Part shown: in pieces, positions 1 through 10,566 of the stretch
How positions within the stretch are numbered: position 1 is the stretch's first letter
Layout of the letters: every line of letters begins with the position of its first letter
Made by a program: the position numbers and the translations under genes
Source of the DNA: Metaphire vulgaris
Lineage: Eukaryota > Annelida > Clitellata > Crassiclitellata > Megascolecidae
Assembly: GCA_018105865.1 (NCBI GenBank)
Contig: CM030870.1
Coordinates: forward strand, 691,001-755,000
DNA length: 64,000 nucleotides
Direction of reading: 5' to 3'
The notes under the pieces: model-generated
What the model was told of the DNA's origin: nothing
Seen by the model: the letters and a program-made list of their open reading frames with translations, nothing else
Database searches by the model: none

Positions 1-2
1 GA

Positions 3-6
<4 letters not shown>

Positions 7-78
<72 letters not shown>
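7..78. repeat. FNDC3: (GA)n microsatellite
   Basis: Uninterrupted GA dinucleotides in the intron after the last visible FNDC3 exon. Confidence 0.95.
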
Positions 79-82
<4 letters not shown>

Positions 83-281
83 AACCAATGCAGATGAGAA
101 GCTATTCAAGTGCCTGTTTGTTTGCAGGGATAGAGTTGAAAGGAGGCAGCTATGTTCCTTGTAATAGTGTTTTGTATACCAGGAGGCAGATTTTAAAGTC
201 TATCCTTTCTTTAATTGGAAGCCAGTGGAGACCCTAGCGAACACGAAATAAGATGCTAGGAGAAGAGAATACACAGCTGAC

Positions 282-420
282 CCCAAATGACCCGGAAACT
301 GCGAGAGTGGACCTTCCCCTTGACCTGCGGTCGAGGAGGAGACTGAGGCTTGTCTGGAAGAGTTTGATACTTGACAACATCACTCCATGGACTTGATCCG
401 TCTTCGTTGCTCGCCTGCAG
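282..420 (-). CDS. FNDC3: FNDC3 exon: end of FN3-3, start of FN3-4
   Basis: This exon has acceptor GTTATTCAG and donor TTGGG|GTCAGC, 139 bases, phase 0 in and phase 1 out. It encodes LQASNEDGSSPWSDVVKYQT (vertebrate LTASNTEGKSCPSEVLVCTT), then PDKPQSPPRPQVKGKV and FRVIWG, the first strands of FN3-4 (vertebrate PDRPGPPTRPLVKGPV, FSVKWDPP). It is the last FNDC3 exon in the window. The remaining FN3 domains and the C-terminal membrane anchor should lie to the left. Confidence 0.93.
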
Positions 421-639
421 CTGAATAACGCAAAAGTAAACATACCGTGTCAAACACTTTGGTCAAATCTATACACAGGCAAATTGAATATCTCAACATT
501 TCCATAAATTTTCATATTTTTACTTAATAAATTGTATTCTACTGTCAAAACATGATCAAAAGATTTACAAAAAACCCAAAACATTAAATGCTTTTACATT
601 ATTATATTATTTACGTTTTCCATTGACTCCTGATTTATA

Positions 640-918
640 AAGTAAGGTAAAGGTACACTCCATGGGCTCAGCGCCCATACGGAGAACCGAAGGGTTAGCG
701 CCTTCAGTTTTACATAGCAATGGCTGAATGAGGGCGGATTGCCTTTCGCCGCCTTTCCTTCCACCGAATTAACACCCGATGTACTCATTCACAGCTGGGT
801 CGACTGGGGGCGCTTTGGACAGAAACAACTGAAAAGTTTCTGCCGCGGCAGGGAGTTGAACCACGGACCTCAAGATTGGTAGACCAGTGCACTAACCAAG
901 TCCTGCTCTACTGCACAC
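640..918 (-). repeat. tRNA-derived SINE
   Basis: On the minus strand the right end reads TTGGTTAGTGCACTGG (box A-like) and then GTGGTTCAACTCCC (box B-like), the two RNA polymerase III promoter boxes. They are followed by a body ending near 640. It lies in the FNDC3 intron 421-1074, in the same orientation as the gene. No poly-A or clean target duplication was identified. The limits are approximate. Confidence 0.6.
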
Positions 919-1074
919 CTAATTTATAAAGTGCATCGGTATAATTTCACAACTAAATTATAAAATTTATTTAAACATAATTTCTAAAATTTAATTAAAC
1001 AAAATACAGCTTGTCCAGTTGAACTAACATCATAACATCCTTAGAATAACCAATTAGTCATAGCTGAAGCTCAC

Positions 1075-1161
1075 TCTAAATCGATATTCCGTGTTCCGAT
1101 GTAAGTGCTGCACTGTAAACGAGAGGTTGAACCCAGTGTAAAGCGTCACAAAGCCCCGGCC
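1075..1161 (-). CDS. FNDC3: FNDC3 exon: FN3 domain 3, middle
   Basis: An 87-base, 29-codon exon, phase 0 on both sides, with acceptor TTTTGGTTAG and donor TTTAGA|GTGAGC. It encodes LYTGFNLSFTVQHLHRNTEY and then RFR, matching vertebrate KYTGEDLTCTVKNLKRSTQY then KFR. The symmetric phase means skipping it would keep frame but destroy FN3-3. It was recognised from the NTEYRFR signature and phase. Confidence 0.92.
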
Positions 1162-1601
1162 CTAACCAAAATCATCATCCACTCGTTTTACATACTGACT
1201 AGAATAACCAAGCCCCTGGCACTTGGAATGTGAAACATAAAGGAATGAAAACAAACATGTCTGACTGCACTGCAACGAAAATAAACGGCAATCGAGAATA
1301 TAAAACAGAACTTTTTAATAATAAATTTCATCAAAATATCAGCTAATAAAATACGTTTTCCACGTAAAATAGACAGTCAGTATGACGATAAAATTACAAT
1401 TAAATAATTGTATAAAATCTCCATTTTAATGCTATTCCATCAACAACAGCACTTGTCAGAAAATATCGCATATGATCACCATTGTTAAAAATTGCAAATC
1501 CTAATTCTGATTTGCATTCCAGAAGCAAAAAATGCACAGAAATGCTCTAAAAACGAGACAAGAGACTGGTTGATTTGACAGAAACTGAACGAAGGACAGA
1601 C

Positions 1602-1761
1602 CACGGCCTCGTCCTCCATCTGAAGCGAGAAAACGTCGTCCTTCGGTCGTCGAATCCACGAGACGGTCAACGAGGACACAAACTGCTCGGAGAGCATCGG
1701 AGGATCCGGTTGAGACGGAGCGGTTCCGCTCGTACAGTAACAGATGACGTCACTGTAGTCA
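1602..1761 (-). CDS. FNDC3: FNDC3 exon: end of FN3-2, start of FN3-3
   Basis: The acceptor GTTTTCCCAG opens an exon with SDYSDVICYCT (vertebrate GYSQEVVCYTL), then PSQPDPPML and SSLTVSWIRRP of FN3-3. The donor is ambiguous. GTG|GTCTGT (end 1602) and GCC|GTGGTC (end 1605) are both phase 0, neither is strong, and they differ by one Val. SLQMEDEA aligns with vertebrate LEIQEDEN. A plus-strand open frame over this exon is a shadow. Confidence 0.9.
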
Positions 1762-1944
1762 CTGGGAAAACAGCACCCGTTCAAGTATCAAAGCTTAAGT
1801 CCAACATTATACTTGGAAACAAGGCCTTGACTAAATGACATCTACATTGGCTCTACAAGTCAGTTCAACGTATCCTATAATATGATTTCCTGTCTGTAAG
1901 TGACACTGTATTTGTGTTCTCATTGGACGATGCACTGTTCAATC

Positions 1945-2160
1945 ATCAATCAATCAATCAGCTTCTATAGCGCCACTAGGGGCTTCAAAATAAGTCCAGG
2001 GCATCAGCTGATGGCACACCAAATCCAAATAGAATTGGAGCCAGGTCAAGCCAAAAGATCAGTCCGTTGACCCTTACCCTCACCCACCTACCCCCACCTC
2101 ACCCAATCCCCTCTCACCACCACCCTACCCTTTCACCTCCACCCACCCCTCACCGGAGTA
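1945..2160. repeat. CAAT repeat joined to a LINE/SINE-type tail
   Basis: A short (ATCA)n is followed by TTCTATAGCGCCACTAGGGG, a phrase that recurs around 10195-10240. 'Tatagcgcc' tails of this kind are typical 3' ends of non-LTR elements. A C-rich stretch (CCCACC)n follows. It lies in the FNDC3 intron 1762-2526. Confidence 0.45.
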
Positions 2161-2526
2161 GCAAATAGTTAATATACCCCATCATTTTTTACTGATAAAC
2201 AGCTAGTATTGTTACAATTAATCCGTCCTTAATTCTATACTACGTTCTCTGACTCAATATCTTCATCATAGTCCAGTCCTATGTCCTTTGCTAATGGAGT
2301 TCCATCCAGTTCCACCAACGCCTTGTCCAAGACTTTGCAACCTACTGTAGTTCTTAAGCTTGCAATTCCTATCACTAAATGTCATAGCATAAATGTTTCT
2401 ATATCACCATAAAATACAAAAATTAAATTCATGAACAAATAGAGAAAAACTGGTCCTACGTTCAAAGAGAACGCAGCTATCAAATCTTTGTCCACGAGAA
2501 AATTTCCAGTTGGTAGATCTACCAAC

Positions 2527-2663
2527 CTCTTTCCCTCAGCATTGACTGCAGCCAGTCGGAAGGTGTAGCGGGTGGATGGACTCAGTTTGGTGACCCTAAA
2601 TGCTCGATGAAGGTCATTGAATATCTCGACAAACGTCAGAAAAGAACTTGCGTCACTTAGGCC
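2527..2663 (-). CDS. FNDC3: FNDC3 exon: FN3 domain 2, second half
   Basis: This exon has acceptor TGCCTCTTTTAG and donor AAGAG|GTTGGT, 137 bases, phase 0 in and phase 2 out. It encodes FRVTKLSPSTRYTFRLAAVN, the E-F-G part of FN3-2 (vertebrate CKLTKLCPAMGYTFRLAARN), followed by AEGK. The preceding loop is less conserved than in vertebrates. The domain signature L.P.T.Y.FRL.A.N is intact. Confidence 0.93.
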
Positions 2664-2718
2664 CTAAAAGAGGCAGAAAAAGACAAGAGAAATTAAATGC
2701 AAGTCGACATAAACCTGG

Positions 2719-2795
2719 GTCACTCAAAATTACCCGTGCACCACGTGACCAAACAAACCCACGTGACCCATGTGGTCATTGTCAATTAAATTTTT
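2719..2795. repeat. Intron repeat, copy 1 (CACGTGAC-containing)
   Basis: About 77 bases beginning GGGTCACTCAAAATTACCCG recur with few changes at 5616-5690, in another FNDC3 intron. Both contain CCACGTGACCAAACAAACCC. The element family is unknown. Confidence 0.75.
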
Positions 2796-3320
2796 CTCAG
2801 AAGACAAAGTTAGAAAACATCAAACTATTTCAAATGAAAATGAAAGCAACTTTCAGGACATTTTCTTCCAACCAATAAAAGCAATGACAATAAATGAAAC
2901 AAATACGAGACTCCAAGTATTAAATTATAACAGTCAGTTCAGCACAAGATACAGCCTTCAATTATAATTATTCCTATCACAGAAATATAATGTAAAACAA
3001 AAATAAAAACAACAAGCAACAGCAGGCCCATTCAGAGCGGGGCCAGGAGGGCCATTTGGCTCAGGCCTCCATCTGTTGGGGTCTCCCTTTTCTTCCCTTG
3101 TCTACAATTTTGGGAGAGCTAGAAAGCTAGATAGCTACTACTAGGAGGGGCTTCAAAATTTGGTGGACCTTTTTTTGCTTGCCACTTTTGGATTTTGGGA
3201 AAGCTAGAAAGGTACCCTGTGGCCCTCTGAAGGGGCCTGCTTAACAGAAAAATTGTTACTTCTTTCTTAGTTTCAAAGCAATAATGAATTCAAACAACTA
3301 ATCTTGGCAGAAATCTTAAC

Positions 3321-3374
3321 CTGGTCCGATTCGAGAATGTAGCTTGTTATTTTTGACCCGTTCTCTGCAACGGA
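3321..3374 (-). CDS. FNDC3: FNDC3 micro-exon: FN3 domain 2 C-strand
   Basis: A 54-base exon of 18 codons, phase 0 at both ends, bounded by AATTTGTAG and CCAG|GTTAAG. It encodes AENGSKITSYILESDQ, matching the FN3 NGS.I..Y.LE pattern (vertebrate IDNGSKITNYLLEWDE). A second AG lies nine bases inside, but using it would break the frame with the preceding exon. The conserved Trp after LE (LEW) is Ser here. Confidence 0.9.
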
Positions 3375-4531
3375 CTACAAATTCAAACAAAATAACAACA
3401 ATTACAATTAGTGTGTTGAGTGGGCGTGGCATTTAAGTGGGCGGGGCTTCCAATTTGGGTGTAGCTTTAACTCAAAGTTCACCCAAAAACTTCAGTGTAG
3501 CAATCGTAGAATGCCAAATATGTAGACTTTAAACTGAGGACAAGATGATATGTGATCTACATGCAGACATATACATGTCAATGCCGGAGAGAATGTTACT
3601 TTCGGAGAGAATGTTACTTTCACGTTTGCAAACAGCTGTCAAGTATTTATTTTCACAACTTTTTCAAGTATCAATGATACCTTGAGAAAAGAATAGCAAT
3701 GCACAAGATTAATGAAGACAACTGTTGGAATGTATACTCTTATTTCTAATGAAGGTATTGAAAGAGTCGTTCATTTTTTAAAAATTTTATGCTAACACCT
3801 ATTACTCACAAAAGCAAGGGCATATCTAGGATATCTGGCACCCATGGCATAGTGGTCAGAAAATTAAATTAGCAAGTTAACAAATCTTTAATTAACAAAT
3901 CACGACATTTTGTTGATACAAGATTAAACTACAGATGCACTTTTCTTGCTTTTACTGATGCGAACTGGTCTACGATGAGCCCCTCAAAGTCAGTTTTCTC
4001 AGCTTCCTCACTTTCTGTGCAGAGTAGAGACCAAGATCACAGTTTTGGCACCCCTTCAAGTGGTACCCAGGGCATCATTCGGGTCACCTTTGTCCACCGG
4101 GTCATCATTATGACCCAGTTATAGACCCGGTATTAATTAAAATCTTCTTCAGATGTTAAGCATTCAAGTTCATCAATCCTGGAAAGGCTGAAGAGACTGT
4201 CCGCTTAATTAATATTAGTTAGGTCCACAGATACTGTACAGGTAATTGGTTTTACTGTATCACTGAGTGATATTGATCATATTGATATTATTACTCTATG
4301 GAATTTTATAGAATGTAATGAAAAATTCTATGGTGTGATGACAACGTTTACTTGACTGCATTGATAAATATTCAAAAATTAGAACCAATGACTGGGTCAC
4401 CGGGTCACTTTTTTCGGGTCACTGGGTCACCAGGTCTCAAAAGGTGACCCGGTTCCAAGTCTGGTAAGCACAGCTCACAGTCACTGAGTGCAGAGTGAAC
4501 TGATAACTGAGGTGAGAAGTGTCGCTCTTAC

Positions 4532-4670
4532 ACTCCACTTGAGCGAAAGCGATGTGGTCGTTTTCGAGACAAGTTTGGGCGGCTGAGGCGTCTCCGGCCG
4601 ACAGGAAAGCGTCTTGAATTGGACGTTTTCCGACTGTAGGCTTCTGATGTCATCCAGAATGGAATGAACT
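4532..4670 (-). CDS. FNDC3: FNDC3 exon: end of FN3-1, start of FN3-2
   Basis: This exon has acceptor GTTGTTGCAG and donor GAGT|GTAAGA, 139 bases, phase 2 in and phase 0 out. It encodes the G strand of FN3-1 (VQFKTLSCRPETPQPPKL, compare VSFTTHSCAPECPFPPKL) and the A-B strands of FN3-2, ending TSLSLKWS (compare SSLTLQWKA). The domain-boundary Cys and the PPKL motif are kept. The intron on its 5' side holds TCC/TTC repeats and part of an 80-bp repeat shared with another intron. Confidence 0.93.
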
Positions 4671-5615
4671 CTGCAACAACACAGTCACAACCGCTATCTT
4701 TCAGGAGAACTTTGGAGCAAAACGAACAACAAAACCACAAGAATAATATTATTCCTAAAATAAAACATATTTAAATAGACTTGCAGGATGATGATTATGA
4801 CGATGATGATGGTGGTGGTGGTGGTGGTGATGATGATCAATGCAATAAAGCACCAGACGGACAGAGAGACAGACACAACGAAACTAAGAAACACATTCAA
4901 ACTACACTGGCACTACCGGTGCTTCTTTTCTCATTTATTACGGCTGAGAAACAACTTCAGACAATGGGAGCAAATTAAACAGCAGTTATAAGAACCAAGG
5001 TCAGGACACATCCCACTCCCTTAAACTTAAACTCAACAACTTCCTCTTCTCCTCCTCCCTTCTCCTCCTCCTCCTCCTTCTTCTTCTTCTTCTTCTTCTT
5101 CTTCAACGCCTCTTTTAATTAAAAATCTGTCCCACAGCTGCTAGAAGATGACTCATCCGACAGCAGTGGATGGATGGATGGATGGATGGATGGACGGAAT
5201 CAAATGTCTGCCAGAACTAGATGCAATTTGCTGCCAGTACTTTTCAGAAAAAGTACAAAAACTACTAAAAATGAGATGACTTAGTTGAATGGCTCCTGTC
5301 TAAAAATCCTTCGACAGCCTTCGACAGGCAATGAAAAGCCACAAAGGGCGGTTCACCAAAAGCCCCTGATAACCGGAAAGACAGTGTTTCACGTTCATCG
5401 GCTTCTTGTATTTGCAAATCCAGTCAAAACAACTCTAAGAATATTCGAAGAAAAACTTTGACTCAACAGCGGCAATAGGGCAGCATTGGCCACATCCAAA
5501 TGCAACTACGGTATCTTCCAAGAACATCTTAGGAAAGGTCTAAATAGCTTAGCGGTCCAATTGTATAAACACGCATCGTAAACAATGGAGGTGTGAAAGT
5601 TTGACTGCAGACAAT

Positions 5616-5690
5616 GGGTCACTCAAAATTACCCGTGTACCACGTGACCAAACAAACCCACATGACCCACGTGTCATTGGCAATTAAACG
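5616..5690. repeat. Intron repeat, copy 2 (CACGTGAC-containing)
   Basis: Partner of the repeat at 2719-2795, in the same orientation, inside the FNDC3 intron 4671-6103. The downstream sequence also keeps weak similarity (AATTAAA, AAGAC...CAAAC), so the true unit may be longer. Confidence 0.75.
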
Positions 5691-6103
5691 CCTTTTTTCA
5701 AAGACTTGATCAAACACAAAGACATTATAACAACTTACAATAAAATGCCACTAAATAAAACAACGAAAACACTCAAATATATATTTGTCAATGAATGTTA
5801 ACTTGAATTTTTCATGACTAGAACTGAACCAGCCATCTTAAAAATATTATGGTTCACCCACAAACACCCAAATTGACAAATGCATGCAACAAAAGCAGTG
5901 ATATCAACCAATTATATAAAACAACTACCGGTACTACTACTACTACTACTACTCCTACTACCACTATCATACTATGACAATACTACCTCAAGCTCATTTC
6001 TTAACTATACAACAATATCGAACAAGAAATCCTTTATGGAAGATTTTAAAATGATTAAATAGCAAATTTTTCTTAATTTTCTTACTTAAGGAGGAAATCT
6101 TAC

Positions 6104-6163
6104 TTGATGTGGTATTCAGTTGCGGGCTTCAGGTCTCTTAACGTTATCTCAGTAGCGTCTCCA
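6104..6163 (-). CDS. FNDC3: FNDC3 exon: FN3 domain 1, middle
   Basis: A 60-base exon with acceptor TGCGTTTCAG and donor TCAA|GTAAGA, phase 2 on both sides. It encodes GDATEITLRDLKPATEYHIK, which contains the FN3 signature L..L.P.T.Y (vertebrate LKDLRPATDYHVRV). It is too short to stand out as an open frame and was found by domain expectation and phase. Confidence 0.93.
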
Positions 6164-6653
6164 CTGAAACGCAGTTTGTTACAAATCTCAGCAAAAAATA
6201 TTTAATAAATAGCATCAAACATAAACACAAATCAATTCGCTTCAAAAAGTCAAAGTCAAAGTTCTTACCCGAGCCTCATGGGCTCATAGGGCGGCGCTGA
6301 TCTCAGTTTCTATGGCCCTCAGCCAGGCGTGCAATGCCACAGATATGGGGCTAGTGTATCGTGTAGCGCAGCTGTTTGACTTAGCGCAGAGATTTTTACC
6401 ACTGCTCCTCATTTTACCACCACAAAAAAGAGAAATTTTGAGATTTTGTGGGTATCTCCCCTAGCAGACCTGGATAAAACACTGAGCAGTATTCTTGGGC
6501 ATAGTAGGGTACCACCAGCATTTCCGTAGGTCAACTTTGACTGACCCAAATAACAGATTTATGGTAAAAATAGACTCAACTTTTGAGATCTGGAGCAAAG
6601 TCAAAACTATATGACAACATATTGGCAATCACTCCTTTCCCCCAACTGGTACA

Positions 6654-6728
6654 GGGTGGCACAGAAAACCCGGACTAGTCATGTTTAGGTTTGCATTTAA
6701 AATAGTCCGGTGTTTTTGCACCACCCAG
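6654..6728. mobile_element. Tc1/mariner-like MITE, ACAGGGTGG family, diverged copy
   Basis: A palindromic element of about 75 bp starting CAGGGTGGCAC after TA and ending TTTTTGCACCACCC. It contains GGACTAGTC and ATAGTCCGG. Other copies are at 9267-9525 (interrupted) and 34108-34180. The right end is degraded. Confidence 0.7.
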
Positions 6729-6956
6729 GACAATTATTTTCTCATTGGTTTTGCACAAGCCTCACATCAGTCTAGGCCAAAATAGGGGGCCGGTCCTCGT
6801 GTGCCCCACCCCTTGGCTATGCCAATGGCACAGACCACTGTTGGATCAGACAAATGAATCGGTATATCCAATCCCATTCCAAAACTTGCATCCAGGTCAA
6901 CAAAACTAGACATCAGCCTTGGTCAATATCTTCCATTGTGAACATATTTCAAGTAT

Positions 6957-6979
6957 GTCTGTCTGTCTGTCTCTCTGTC

Positions 6980-7060
<81 letters not shown>
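6957..7060. repeat. Compound (CTGT)n(CT)n(TA)n microsatellite
   Basis: Tandem CTGT, then CT, then TA in the FNDC3 intron 6164-7465. The same compound order recurs at 62071-62209. Confidence 0.95.
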
Positions 7061-7066
<6 letters not shown>

Positions 7067-7465
7067 TAAAATGAATATAAATATATATATACACACTGGT
7101 GTATATGTATATTCATTTTATTACTTTGAACACATGGTGCCACTTCCTTCCTATCGCATTTAGTGGTAGAAATTCATAGACCTGGTTATCAGACTCTTTC
7201 CACTCAATACGTCCAAACCACCAATAGACCCACCGAACAACGTGGCTGTCAGTTCTCCAAATTTCTACCGTGCAGTTCCAATAGATCGCTCCGCGCCGTA
7301 TTCATTGCATATCCTAATCTTCACGACAGCAGATGCCAAACGCGGATCGTATCAAATACAAAAGGCGGCGCCTTATCCAGCAAAAGAACCGCTCGTCGTA
7401 AACAAAAGCGGCGGCTTATTGGGCACACGTCTCTGGCGTATTCACCAAAAGCATCGGCTTATTAC

Positions 7466-7611
7466 CTGTAGACTAGATTAAAACCACAATCCTTCTTTTC
7501 CGACAAGTGCAGTTCGTACAGGAATTCAGTCGATTCCAGTTTGCAGTCCTTCTGGTTGACTTCAGGAGGTGTCAGGACTATCAAGGCACTGCGAGCTTCT
7601 ATCTCTAAGAC
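7466..7611 (-). CDS. FNDC3: FNDC3 exon: FN3 domain 1, first half
   Basis: This exon has acceptor CCTGACCAG and donor TACAG|GTAATA, 146 bases, phase 0 in and phase 2 out. It encodes the opening strands of FN3 domain 1 (EIEARSALIVLTPPE, then FLYELHLSEK), aligning with vertebrate NIQARAVVLSWAPP and YSYEVALSDK. The usual Trp of the B strand (LSW) is replaced by Thr (VLT), a change at a core position of the FN3 fold. The exon ends at VY(S), the same place as the vertebrate IYSG turn. Confidence 0.92.
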
Positions 7612-7682
7612 CTGGTCAGGATGAAATCAAATGCAAAAATTAAGCACTTTTCAGCACTGTTCTATAACAACACGGAGTCTAT

Positions 7683-8117
7683 GGGACCGTCCATAAATGA
7701 CGACATGCACTCAGGGGGTGGGGAGGGGTTCAAACATTTGTGACGAAGTGTGACGACGGGGGAGGGGGTTTCCAGAAATATGACGTCACATAATACTAAA
7801 TATTGTTATTAATAACGCAATGCTATGTTACCGCAAAGTTGAACGTATTTTAAACTTATAGTTCATTTTTAAAAATAATTTGAAAGAGTTTCTGAATATC
7901 GATTTAACTATGATAAAATATAATTATAATGAGTATTTTCAAACGAATTCATTGCAATACCCGCTTCATTCAAGAAATAAGTGAATTGAAACATTAATTT
8001 TGACGTCAGAAATAGGGGGTTAGCGCGTTGTGACGTCATTTTTAGGGGGTCTGACTTTTTGTGACAACTTGTGACGAGGGGAGGGGGTCAAAAACTGCCA
8101 AAATCACGTGTCGTCAC
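7683..8117. mobile_element. Harbinger-like MITE, long form, right end damaged
   Basis: It starts GGGACCGTCCATAAATGACG and shares its whole length in inverted orientation with the element at 30028-30465, including GACGTCA-rich arms. It lies in the FNDC3 intron 7612-8273. The matching right terminus is lost. Confidence 0.7.
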
Positions 8118-8273
8118 TCACTCTTAATATAATGTCCAGTGTGCTATTATAATAGGGCAAGAGAGTTTTTCCAATCATTTGACCTAACTGACCTAAGGTG
8201 GTCATTTTACCTAATTGACCTCTGGTGGCCATTTGACCTAATTGACCTCTGGTGGCCATATGACCTAACTGAC

Positions 8274-8392
8274 CTTTGGCGGTGGCATTTTTGAGAGAAT
8301 CTCCTGTATTACTCGCTGCTCTTCCTCCAACTCTGGGTCGTCGCTCGACCAACTTTCAGAATGAGGCTCGACCCTCAGAGCCACGCCATTTG
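8274..8392 (-). CDS. FNDC3: FNDC3 exon: charged helix before FN3-1
   Basis: This exon has acceptor TGTTTTGCAG and donor AAAG|GTCAGT, 119 bases, phase 1 in and phase 0 out. The product contains ELEEEQRVIQEILSKMPPPK, matching vertebrate ELEVKRVQDILSGIEKPQ just before the first FN3 domain. This is one of the most conserved short stretches of the family and probably forms a helix leading into FN3-1. The next intron contains several short GACCTAA-type tandem units. Confidence 0.93.
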
Positions 8393-8499
8393 CTGCAAAA
8401 CACACCACACTCCATTTCCAATCTCACTCCTTCTCTTATAATCATGCACTAAATTAGTAACAGTTTACTTATTTAAATCAGTTATTTACTGAGCAAATA

Positions 8500-8652
8500 C
8501 GGTCCTATTCTCTCTGTCACTGTCTGTCTGTATGTCTCCGTGTCTGTCTGTCTCTGTGTCTGTCAGTCTCTGTGTCTGTCAGTTGCCTCTGTCACTGTCT
8601 GTCATCTGTCTCTGTCTGTCTCTGTCTCTGTCTCTGTCTCTGTCTCTCTCTG

Positions 8653-8703
<51 letters not shown>
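8500..8703. repeat. (CTGT)/(CT)n then (CA)n microsatellite
   Basis: About 200 bases of CTGTCTGT and CTCTCT drifting into CACACA, in the FNDC3 intron 8393-8951. Open frames here are repeat artefacts. Confidence 0.95.
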
Positions 8704-8951
8704 AGTATAAATTCATTTTGAAAAGATATCTAATAATCAAATCAAATCAAACACAGAACAATAAATACTATTTCCTTAATGGAAATGTAAACACAAAAGG
8801 ATCATTTGGTCACAAGAGTCAAAAGAACCGTCCTCCAAAATATAATAGTAATTTCCCTCTGAAATCAAGATAAATGATAAAAAAACAGTAACATCGCCGA
8901 TTGATTCAAACAACACAAACATAACCAGAGACAGACACCACCACTAACCAC

Positions 8952-9212
8952 GTCCCCCCGTCTGTGCCCTGGTCTGTGTGACTGGCGTCGTCTGCTCAAG
9001 ACAGCTGCTGCTGCTGATGCTGCTGCTGGTGCTGTGTCGGTCCCTGTGCTGCTGCTGCTGGATCTTCGCCTTGTAGATCCTGTACAGCGGTCGTCCTTTG
9101 CCGCTTGAGCTCAGTCGGTCGGTTGTCATGGCAGCGGCGGCGGTCGAGTGATTCAAGTGGAACGCCGTCTGCTGCTGGGGAGGAGGAGGAGGAGGAGGAG
9201 GAGGAGGATGGA
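8952..9212 (-). CDS. FNDC3: FNDC3 exon: polyproline and Gln/Ser-rich linker
   Basis: The acceptor CTGTTTTTCAG and a weak donor, GGAC|GTGGTT, bound 261 bases. The frame is set by phase at both ends: the preceding exon's last base makes Val, and the final C makes Pro with the next exon. It encodes a run of ten prolines from a (GGA)n tract on the plus strand, then TAFHLNH, a basic stretch (GKGRPLYRIYKAKIQQQQ) and a Ser-rich tail. If the intron were retained, a stop follows within three codons. The exon is less conserved than its neighbours; support comes from splice phase and position. Confidence 0.8.
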
Positions 9213-9266
9213 CTGAAAAACAGACGACACCAAAAGCCACAGTTCACGCTCCTTCTCTCCGCTGTA

Positions 9267-9525
9267 CAGGGTGGCGCAGTGTTTAATCTAGACTCTGGAC
9301 TCTGGGGGGGGGGAAAGGGGAACTGACAAGACCAAGGGAAGTCAGTTAGGATGCTGCTCTTAGTTGATGTAGTATTCCAAAATTTCCGGGGGGAAATTTG
9401 AAATTTTCGGGGAAGGGCAATTTCCCCCCGGAAACGACCTAGATTAAACCCTGGGGTGGTGCAAAAAAATCTGGACTAGTCACATTTAGGGTTGCATTTA
9501 ATATAGTTCTTTTTTGTGCCACCCT
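9267..9525. mobile_element. ACAGGGTGG Tc1-like MITE interrupted by a hAT element
   Basis: The outer element is flanked by TA (TA|CAGGGTGG...CCACCCTG|TA). It is split by the hAT element at 9277-9453, which duplicated GGGTGGCG/GGGTGGTG. With the insert removed it is about the same size as the copies at 6654 and 34108. Confidence 0.75.
9277..9453. mobile_element. hAT-like MITE, CAGTGTTTAATC family, copy 1
   Basis: Terminal repeats CAGTGTTTAATCTAG and CTAGATTAAACCCTG enclose a G/C-run interior. An 8-bp duplication, GGGTGGCG/GGGTGGTG with one mismatch, flanks it. It is nested in the Tc1-like MITE at 9267-9525. The second copy is at 50394-50593. Confidence 0.85.
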
Positions 9526-9689
9526 GTACTTTGGTACCTTATTCTGCAGACATCTTCAATCAAACCAGTTTTTTTGCCTATATAGAGAAGCTGTCTGTTC
9601 TTCCAATTTTAAGGAGAATTTGAAAGACACTTGTGATTATCCAGGTTAATTAATAGAGATTCTCATGGGAAATTTTGGGTGTGTATTGT

Positions 9690-9870
9690 TATTGTTCATG
9701 ACAATTTATATAGCGCCGTAACATAGCAAGGGCCAAAGTCAAGGGTGCTTTACAATAAGCGAGGAAACGAGATGTTGAATAGGTGCGTCTTTAACTTGTT
9801 CGCAAACTCTCCGAAGGATGTGACAGACGACACGCAGTCCGGCAGTGAATTCCACAGGAGAGTGAATTCC
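9690..9870 (-). pseudogene. LINE reverse transcriptase 3' end (CR1/L2-like)
   Basis: Minus-strand translation gives LWNSLPDCVSSVTSFGEFAN then KLKTHLF, the well-known C-terminus of CR1/L2-type non-LTR reverse transcriptases, followed by a 'GCGCTATATAAATTGTCATG' type 3' tail. Only the last ~60 codons remain. Confidence 0.7.
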
Positions 9871-9975
9871 ACAGTATTATACATAGGTATTAACATTTTT
9901 ACATTATGATAACTCTAGAAACTAAGGGAACGTATTGTACATAGGTACATCTTATACCCGAGATAATACGGTGAT

Positions 9976-10055
9976 TTAACCCCTTAACTGGGGATCCCGG
10001 ATATATCCGTCCATTTTGCATTGAGTTACAGTTAAATACACAGTTAAGGGGTTAA
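9976..10055. mobile_element. 80-bp TTAA-bounded MITE, copy 1
   Basis: TTAA|CCCCTTAACTGGG at the left and an inverted CACAGTTAAGGGG|TTAA at the right, with GGATATATCCGTCCATTTT in the middle. Exactly 80 bp including both TTAA. CCC termini next to TTAA are typical of piggyBac-type elements. Three more copies have the same length. Confidence 0.85.
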
Positions 10056-10229
10056 TTGATTGAACTGTTACCAATTTAGTGCATAATTTGAAGACGAGTG
10101 TTGAAAAAGGAAGAGTGCAAAACATTGGCTCTGCCTGCCTACTCAGGTTCAAATCCGGCCGTCAGCAGTAGCCTTCATCTGTCAGGCATTCAATCAATCA
10201 ATAAACTTCTATGGCGCCACTATCGTAAC

Positions 10230-10434
10230 CAGTGGCCTAACCAAGGGGGTTTTGGGATTAAAACCCCCTTTGGCTGCTCCCAAAAATTTTTTGATGAGTT
10301 TCCAAGCACATTTTATTTTTTGACGCATCTTTGGGGGTCAAACCCCCCTTGGCTATAGACGGTAAAGGAACGTTGGTCACGGTCAAAACCAAAAACCAAC
10401 CCCCCCCCTTCCAAAAATCCTGGCTACACCACTG
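10230..10434. mobile_element. hAT-like MITE (CAGTGGC..GCCACTG type)
   Basis: CAGTGGCCTAACCAAGGGGG at the left, GGCTACACCACTG at the right, and the 8-bp duplication ATCGTAAC/ATCGTAAA. It is inserted into a LINE/SINE tail (TTCTATGGCGCCACT...). Short runs of CCCC and GGGG flank an AT-rich core. Confidence 0.8.
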
Positions 10435-10566
10435 ATCGTAAATCCAATATGATTTAGCACCCTGGCCAAGGCGATGATATAGCCTTAGAGGCACCTAAGC
10501 AGCTGTACAACACATTAGTACCAAAGTGCTATATAAATTCAAAAACCAAGGACGATGGAGACTTAC

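Noticed and set aside
640..918. True tRNA gene
   Set aside because: Box A and box B-like motifs are present, but no cloverleaf pairing or terminator was seen. It fits a SINE head.
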